DNA of 9,787 nt from Spirochaeta sp. (GTDB taxonomy: Bacteria; Spirochaetota; Spirochaetia; DSM-27196; Alkalispirochaetaceae), in NCBI GenBank assembly GCA_027859055.1, contig JAQIBO010000293.1:1-9787 (forward strand), in the 5' to 3' direction. The notes beneath the pieces are model-generated. The model worked only from the letters and a program-made list of their open reading frames with translations. It was not told the origin of the DNA and ran no database searches. Made by a program: the position numbers and the translations under genes. Shown one piece after another: positions 6,020-9,787 of this stretch. Position 1 is the stretch's first letter, and every line of letters starts with the position of its first letter.

Positions 6020-7372
6020 TTACCCCCGGGCAAAAAACAGGATATCGTTGAACAGGGCAAAAAACATTAACGCCAGGATGATTACGTTGCCAACCATTTG
6101 ATAATGATAGACAAATTGTGGATGCAGCGGTTTTCGAGTTGTCAACTCGATCGCGGAAAGGACTATCTGACCGCCGTCAAGGACGGGAATCGGTAACAGA
6201 TTCATAAAAAACAACGTGATACTGATCAGACTGAGAAAATTGAAGAACGAAAGAAACGCGCGTCCGATGCCACCCTCCAAACCGAGAGTCGCAACTTCGC
6301 CAACCATGTAGGTGATTCGAACCGGCCCCATAAGCGCCTGGTTGAGATCGACGCCACGAAAAAGCAGTCCGATACCCCGTAGAGTCAGTTGCAACGTTTC
6401 GACCGCCTGGCGCACCCCTTCCGCGAGGCCGCCAAACAATCCGTACGACGGCGTTCGGCGCGTGATCATCTCATAGCGGATACCCAGGCGAGGTTGCCCG
6501 TTTTCATCGTAGTCGGGAACAACCGTTATTTCCCGTTGCGAACCGTTCCGCTCCAATGTGAGAGACAATGCATTTCCGCTGGCATTCGAAATCGCGCGCT
6601 CCACGGCGATACTGTTCTCGACGGGTTCCCCGTTCACTGCCACGATTTGGTCGCCCGGGCGAAGGCCGGCCAGGCTGGCCGCGGAGTCTTCGGTGACTTC
6701 CGCGATCACCGGGTCGATCCACGGGTACACACCGATACGGCCGGCTCCCGAACTGGGGTCCAGCGCCGGTTGCAACGTCGCCTGCATCGTCTCTCCGTCC
6801 CGGTCTATCGTCACAGAGAGCTCTTCCTGCGCCGATTGACCGATGACCGTTTGAATATCCCGAAACGTCTCCACCGTTTCGCCGGCAAGAGCGACAATGC
6901 GATCACCGGTTTCCAGTCCCGCCGCCTCGGCAACGGTATTCTCCGCGCCGTAATCGGCGGCGAGGACGATGCGGTTGGGAAACGTCTGGATCGAATATCC
7001 GGCGATCGCGATCACCGCCAGGACGAGAACTGCAAAAAAGAAGTTTACCAGGGGCCCGGCCAGTAACACGAAAATCCGTTGCATCGGCGTGGCAGCGTAG
7101 AAGTCGCCGGGTTCAACGTCGATGCGGGAACTCTTCGTCTGCCACGCGCGCAACAGAGCGTGCTCGCCCTGCATCTTGCAATACCCACCGATCGGCAGCA
7201 GGCTGACGCGGTATTCCGTTTCACCATAGCGGGTCGCCCATATCTTCTTGCCCCAACCGACGCTGAACGCCTCGACGGAGATACCTACCGATTTTGCGGC
7301 CAACAGATGACCCAGTTCGTGCAGAAAGATGACGAGTCCGAGCCCGGCAAGGCCGATTAGTACGTTGATCAT
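6020..7372 (-). CDS. rseP: Site-2 intramembrane zinc metalloprotease RseP
   Basis: RseP cleaves membrane-spanning substrates such as anti-sigma factors and leftover signal peptides within the inner membrane. The zinc site is HELGH at residues 18-22 in the first transmembrane segment; the third ligand region is LPIPVLDGG (393-401, D399). A membrane-reentrant region lies around 35-65. Two PDZ domains lie between (about 125-205, with AGLETGDRIVALAGE, and about 220-287, with AGLRPGDQIVAVNGE). The length of 450 residues equals the family norm. The ATG at 7372 has GGAG 7 nt upstream, and that site overlaps the cdsA TAG stop. In Treponema dxr lies between cdsA and rseP; here the gap is only 10 nt. 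A membrane protein with all catalytic residues intact, so identification is secure. Its substrates are unknown. Confidence 0.97.
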   Translation of the reverse strand: MINVLIGLAGLGLVIFLHELGHLLAAKSVGISVEAFSVGWGKKIWATRYGETEYRVSLLPIGGYCKMQGEHALLRAWQTKSSRIDVEPGDFYAATPMQRIFVLLAGPLVNFFFAVLVLAVIAIAGYSIQTFPNRIVLAADYGAENTVAEAAGLETGDRIVALAGETVETFRDIQTVIGQSAQEELSVTIDRDGETMQATLQPALDPSSGAGRIGVYPWIDPVIAEVTEDSAASLAGLRPGDQIVAVNGEPVENSIAVERAISNASGNALSLTLERNGSQREITVVPDYDENGQPRLGIRYEMITRRTPSYGLFGGLAEGVRQAVETLQLTLRGIGLLFRGVDLNQALMGPVRITYMVGEVATLGLEGGIGRAFLSFFNFLSLISITLFFMNLLPIPVLDGGQIVLSAIELTTRKPLHPQFVYHYQMVGNVIILALMFFALFNDILFFARG

Positions 7373-7382
7373 TCAGGGACTC

Positions 7383-8279
7383 CTACAGCGCGAATATAAT
7401 CACAACGCTGTAATAGAAAAAGGGTGCCGCAAATAGCGGTGAATCGATCGAATCGAGAAGACCACCGCGGCCGGGGATGAGCTGACCTGAATCCTTGACA
7501 ACCGCCGACCGCTTGAACGCAGATTCAACCAGGTCTCCGAGAATGCTGCTGATTCCGATCAGGGCGCCAAGGACAAGCCGCGGGAAAATTCCACCGGGAA
7601 ACAGTCCCGGTACCGCGGCTCCCGCGATAAGAATGACCAGCGGACTGGCGAGAAAGCCGCCGATGAAGCCCGCCATAGATTTATTCGGGCTGATTGCAAC
7701 CGGAGGTGGCGCGTCCGCTTTCCGGGTGAGCGGGCCGAGCAGTCGTCCAACCAGCCACGCCATACTGTCGTTCATATACACGGCGAGAACAAAGACGATA
7801 AGCATCATTGACGGATTGGGGAGGGAGATAATCTGAACCGCATGCCAGGTGAACAGGCCGGGGTAAATCAGGAGAAAGACGTGGGTGTTTACCACCGTGA
7901 TGATCTGGAAAATCTCCACTTCTCGGCGCTTTAGAACCTGGACCGCCATGATAGCCGAAATCGCAAGCGTCAACGTGATGAGCAGGACGGTTGCCGAAGA
8001 AAGGTGCTGCACCGCCGGTTCCGCCGGGAGGTACAGTGACGCAAACCCTACTGCGGGAACCAGGGCCCCCAACGCGGGGATGACATACCGGTTACCGGGA
8101 TAGTCACGTGTATGGGGCGGGAAAAAAAACGCCGCCTCAAAGGCGGCCACCGCCGAAGCGATGATTACCAGTACGCCGAAAAACGGGAGGTTGTGTTCGG
8201 GAAACGCCACAGCTGCAAGTCCGAGCAACGGGATCCCCAGAAAAAAGACGAGCAGGCGCAGGACGGTGTTACGAGTCAC
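7383..8279 (-). CDS. cdsA: Phosphatidate cytidylyltransferase (CDP-diacylglycerol synthase)
   Basis: CdsA condenses CTP and phosphatidic acid to CDP-diacylglycerol, the precursor of bacterial phospholipids, in the inner membrane. The 298-residue protein has about eight hydrophobic segments. The loop NDSMAWLVGRLLG (170-182) matches the D-(T/S)-x-A-x-x-x-G-R-x-x-G motif. SPNKSMAGFIGG (197-208) matches SPKKTxEGxxGG, and SAFKRSAVVKDSG (253-265) matches the start of the family signature. The end of the signature deviates: PGRGGLLDSIDS (269-280) replaces the common PGHGGxxDRxDS. It begins with GTG at 8279, overlapping the uppS TGA by 4 nt. GGAGGG at 8285-8290 gives 5-nt spacing, which supports that start. 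The next gene, rseP, begins 10 nt after the stop. Confidence 0.94.
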   Translation of the reverse strand: MTRNTVLRLLVFFLGIPLLGLAAVAFPEHNLPFFGVLVIIASAVAAFEAAFFFPPHTRDYPGNRYVIPALGALVPAVGFASLYLPAEPAVQHLSSATVLLITLTLAISAIMAVQVLKRREVEIFQIITVVNTHVFLLIYPGLFTWHAVQIISLPNPSMMLIVFVLAVYMNDSMAWLVGRLLGPLTRKADAPPPVAISPNKSMAGFIGGFLASPLVILIAGAAVPGLFPGGIFPRLVLGALIGISSILGDLVESAFKRSAVVKDSGQLIPGRGGLLDSIDSPLFAAPFFYYSVVIIFAL

Positions 8280-8992
8280 CGCATCCCTCCGTAGTTTCGC
8301 TTGCGGGCGCGGAAATCCTCGATCGCGTTACGAAGATCGACGTCGCTCCAATCCGGCCACAGGGTGTCGCTGAAATAGAGCTCCGCATACGCGCACTCCC
8401 AAAGCATGAAATTACTGATTCGTTTTTCTCCACCGGTACGGATTATCAGATCGGGATACGGAAACTCCGGTTGATCCAGGTGTTCCCGAATTGCGTCTTC
8501 GGTACAAGCGGCTTCTTCATCTCCCGAGCGATCCCCGGAATCGATCCAGCGGTTAACCGCCCGGACAATCTCATCTCTTCCGCCGTAGTTTACCGCGATA
8601 TTCACCGTAATCGCCTCGAGATCGGCGGTTTCCGTGGTTACCGCCGTGATCTCTTTGCGGACCGCCGGCGGAAGCCGTTCCAGGTCGCCGCTGTGACGGA
8701 CGCGAACGCGGTTGTCACGGTAAAAATCGTACTGGTCACGAAGATTACGTGCCACCAGGGCCATGATGAAGGACACCTCTTCCTCGGCGCGGCGCCAGTT
8801 CTCTGTGGAGAAGGCGTACAGGGACAGCACAGACACCTCTTGTCGAATTGCTTCGAGCACGACCCGTTTGGCCGCTTCGATGCCCTCGCGGTGGCCCCGG
8901 GTGCGACGCAAGTTCCGCTTGGTCGCCCAACGACCGTTCCCGTCCATGATAATTCCGATATGTGCCGGCGCGGAGACGGAAGGAACTTCCAT
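8276..8992 (-). CDS. uppS: Undecaprenyl diphosphate synthase (cis-prenyltransferase)
   Basis: UppS extends farnesyl diphosphate with isopentenyl diphosphate units to the C55 carrier used for peptidoglycan and surface glycan synthesis. It acts at the cytoplasmic face of the membrane. The 238-residue sequence has every family motif: MDGNGRWA (16-23, catalytic D17), GHREG (33-37), YAFSTENWRR (59-68), NYGGRDEI (135-142) and IIRTGGEKRISNF (183-195), then AYAELYF with E204. The length is typical. The ATG at 8992 shares one base with the frr stop (TGATG), and GGAG at 8998-9001 is spaced 5 nt away. Its product and that of cdsA both serve envelope synthesis, consistent with the conserved cluster. No unusual features seen. 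Confidence 0.98.
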   Translation of the reverse strand: MEVPSVSAPAHIGIIMDGNGRWATKRNLRRTRGHREGIEAAKRVVLEAIRQEVSVLSLYAFSTENWRRAEEEVSFIMALVARNLRDQYDFYRDNRVRVRHSGDLERLPPAVRKEITAVTTETADLEAITVNIAVNYGGRDEIVRAVNRWIDSGDRSGDEEAACTEDAIREHLDQPEFPYPDLIIRTGGEKRISNFMLWECAYAELYFSDTLWPDWSDVDLRNAIEDFRARKRNYGGMR

Positions 8993-9546
8993 CAGATCTC
9001 CAGTATCTCGCTCTCCTTGGCGGTGACGGTTTCATTGATCTTTTCAATGAACTGGTCGGTGAGCTTCTGGACACGCTCCTCACTCCGCTTCAGGTCGTCT
9101 TCGCTGATATCGCCGTTTTTCTCCGACTTTTTCAGCTCTTCGTTGGCATCGCGGCGGATGTTGCGCACCGCAATCCGACCCTGCTCGGCGATATTTTTCG
9201 CAAGTTTCACTATCTCCTTGCGGCGCTCTTCGGTCAGGGGCGGGATGTTTATCCGACTCACCTTGCCGTCCTTGTTGGGATTCAGCGAGAGCTCCGAAGA
9301 CTGGATCGCTTTTTCAATTTCACCAAGGAGTCCCTTGTCCCACGGCTGGATAACCACCAGGCGGGACTCGGGAACGCTGATACTGGCAACTTGATTCAGG
9401 GGAGAGGGGTTTCCGAAGTATTCAACCCGGATCTTGTCGAACATCGCCGCCGAAGCGCGCCCGGTCCGAAGACCGGCGAGCTCCTCTTCGAGGGACGCCA
9501 GGCTTTTCCCCATGCGTTCTTCCGCGTCTTTCAATATTGCATCCAT
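8992..9546 (-). CDS. frr: Ribosome recycling factor (RRF)
   Basis: RRF, together with EF-G, splits post-termination ribosomes into subunits. The 184-residue length matches the usual 185. Conserved stretches include LAGLRTGRAS (23-32), VASISVPESRLVVIQPWD (53-70), GKVSRINIPPLTEERRKE (94-111) and the functional arginine region VRNIRRDANEEL (127-138). Together these cover both the three-helix bundle and the beta/alpha domain. The ATG at 9546 has GAGGAG at 9553-9558, spaced 6 nt away. The gene starts 24 nt after the tsf stop, and pyrH, which separates tsf and frr in many bacteria, is absent. The stop overlaps uppS by one base. Confidence 0.98.
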   Translation of the reverse strand: MDAILKDAEERMGKSLASLEEELAGLRTGRASAAMFDKIRVEYFGNPSPLNQVASISVPESRLVVIQPWDKGLLGEIEKAIQSSELSLNPNKDGKVSRINIPPLTEERRKEIVKLAKNIAEQGRIAVRNIRRDANEELKKSEKNGDISEDDLKRSEERVQKLTDQFIEKINETVTAKESEILEI

Positions 9547-9558
9547 AGCTCACTCCTC

Positions 9559-9577
9559 GATCTGATTTCTTCAGATC
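9559..9577. repeat. Perfect 7-bp inverted repeat between tsf and frr
   Basis: GATCTGA (9559-9565) and TCAGATC (9571-9577) flank a 5-nt loop. In the minus-strand transcript the hairpin would contain the tsf stop codon and end immediately before the frr Shine-Dalgarno site (9553-9558). No U-run follows, so a terminator is unlikely. An effect on relative tsf/frr translation or RNA processing is possible. Confidence 0.6.
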
Positions 9578-9787
9578 TCTTCACCAACCGCGTACACAAG
9601 ATAGCCGGTGACGGTGATCGTTCCACCGACCGATTTCCCGACTTCTTTCATCACGGCGGATACACTCTTCTTTTCGTCCTTCACGAATCCCTGCTCGGTG
9701 AAGCAGATCTCCGACAGGTGTTTCTTCAACTTTCCCTGGACGATTCCCTGAAGTACTTTTTCCGGCTTTCCGAGGTTTTCCGCCTGT
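9571..9787 (-). CDS. tsf: Elongation factor Ts, C-terminal part (partial)
   Basis: The last 71 codons of EF-Ts lie at the right edge, ending at TGA 9573-9571; the rest is outside the window. EF-Ts exchanges GDP for GTP on EF-Tu. The fragment reads AENLGKPEKVLQGIVQGKL, then KKHLSEICFTEQGFVKD and a final ITVTGYLVYAVGEE. This matches the family pattern GKPexivekiVeGrlnKf..Ei.LleQpfvkD...v and the closing F.Ry.vGEg. The reading frame is uninterrupted. It precedes frr by 24 nt, in the tsf-frr-uppS-cdsA order, and is presumably co-transcribed with rpsB upstream, outside this window. Confidence 0.95.
   Translation of the reverse strand, partial: QAENLGKPEKVLQGIVQGKLKKHLSEICFTEQGFVKDEKKSVSAVMKEVGKSVGGTITVTGYLVYAVGEEI

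Noticed and set aside
8471..9394. 307-codon plus-strand reading frame opposite uppS and frr
   Set aside because: Both opposite-strand genes are certain, and the translated sequence has no coherent domain pattern.

Overview
The window looks like chromosomal housekeeping DNA from a spirochaete, probably a free-living member of Spirochaetales with fairly GC-rich DNA. This is inferred from gene content and order. The left half keeps the ssb-rpsR-rplI-dnaB order and the right half the tsf-frr-uppS-cdsA-rseP order, both of which I recall from Treponema. No sequence search was possible, so the taxonomic call is tentative.

Layout: two gene clusters point at each other. The plus-strand cluster (1-3772) holds the 3' end of ssb, rpsR (bS18), a multi-pass DUF2232/YybS-like membrane protein, rplI (bL9), dnaB and a small ComFB-family protein. 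The minus-strand cluster, read from the right edge leftward (9787-3785), holds the 3' end of tsf (EF-Ts), frr, uppS, cdsA, rseP and a large exported beta-propeller protein. The clusters converge with only 12 bp between stop codons (3773-3784). Genes are tightly packed in both: several start/stop pairs overlap by 1-4 nt, one pair overlaps by 23 nt, and no gap approaches 300 bp. Neither cluster's promoter is in the window.

Functionally, the left cluster joins ribosome assembly (bS18, bL9) with replication (SSB, DnaB) and ends in a candidate cyclic-dinucleotide-binding ComFB protein. The right cluster joins translation elongation and recycling (EF-Ts, RRF) with envelope lipid synthesis (undecaprenyl diphosphate synthase, CDP-diacylglycerol synthase), the site-2 protease RseP, and an exported WD40-like protein of unknown function.

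No wholly new system is evident. The points most worth a second look are the abnormal SSB C-terminus (possible frameshift), the Asp-Gly-Arg tandem repeat at the N-terminus of bS18, a roughly 90-residue acidic tail on bL9, ComFB coupled to dnaB, the absence of dxr between cdsA and rseP, and the cysteine-free exported propeller coupled to rseP.
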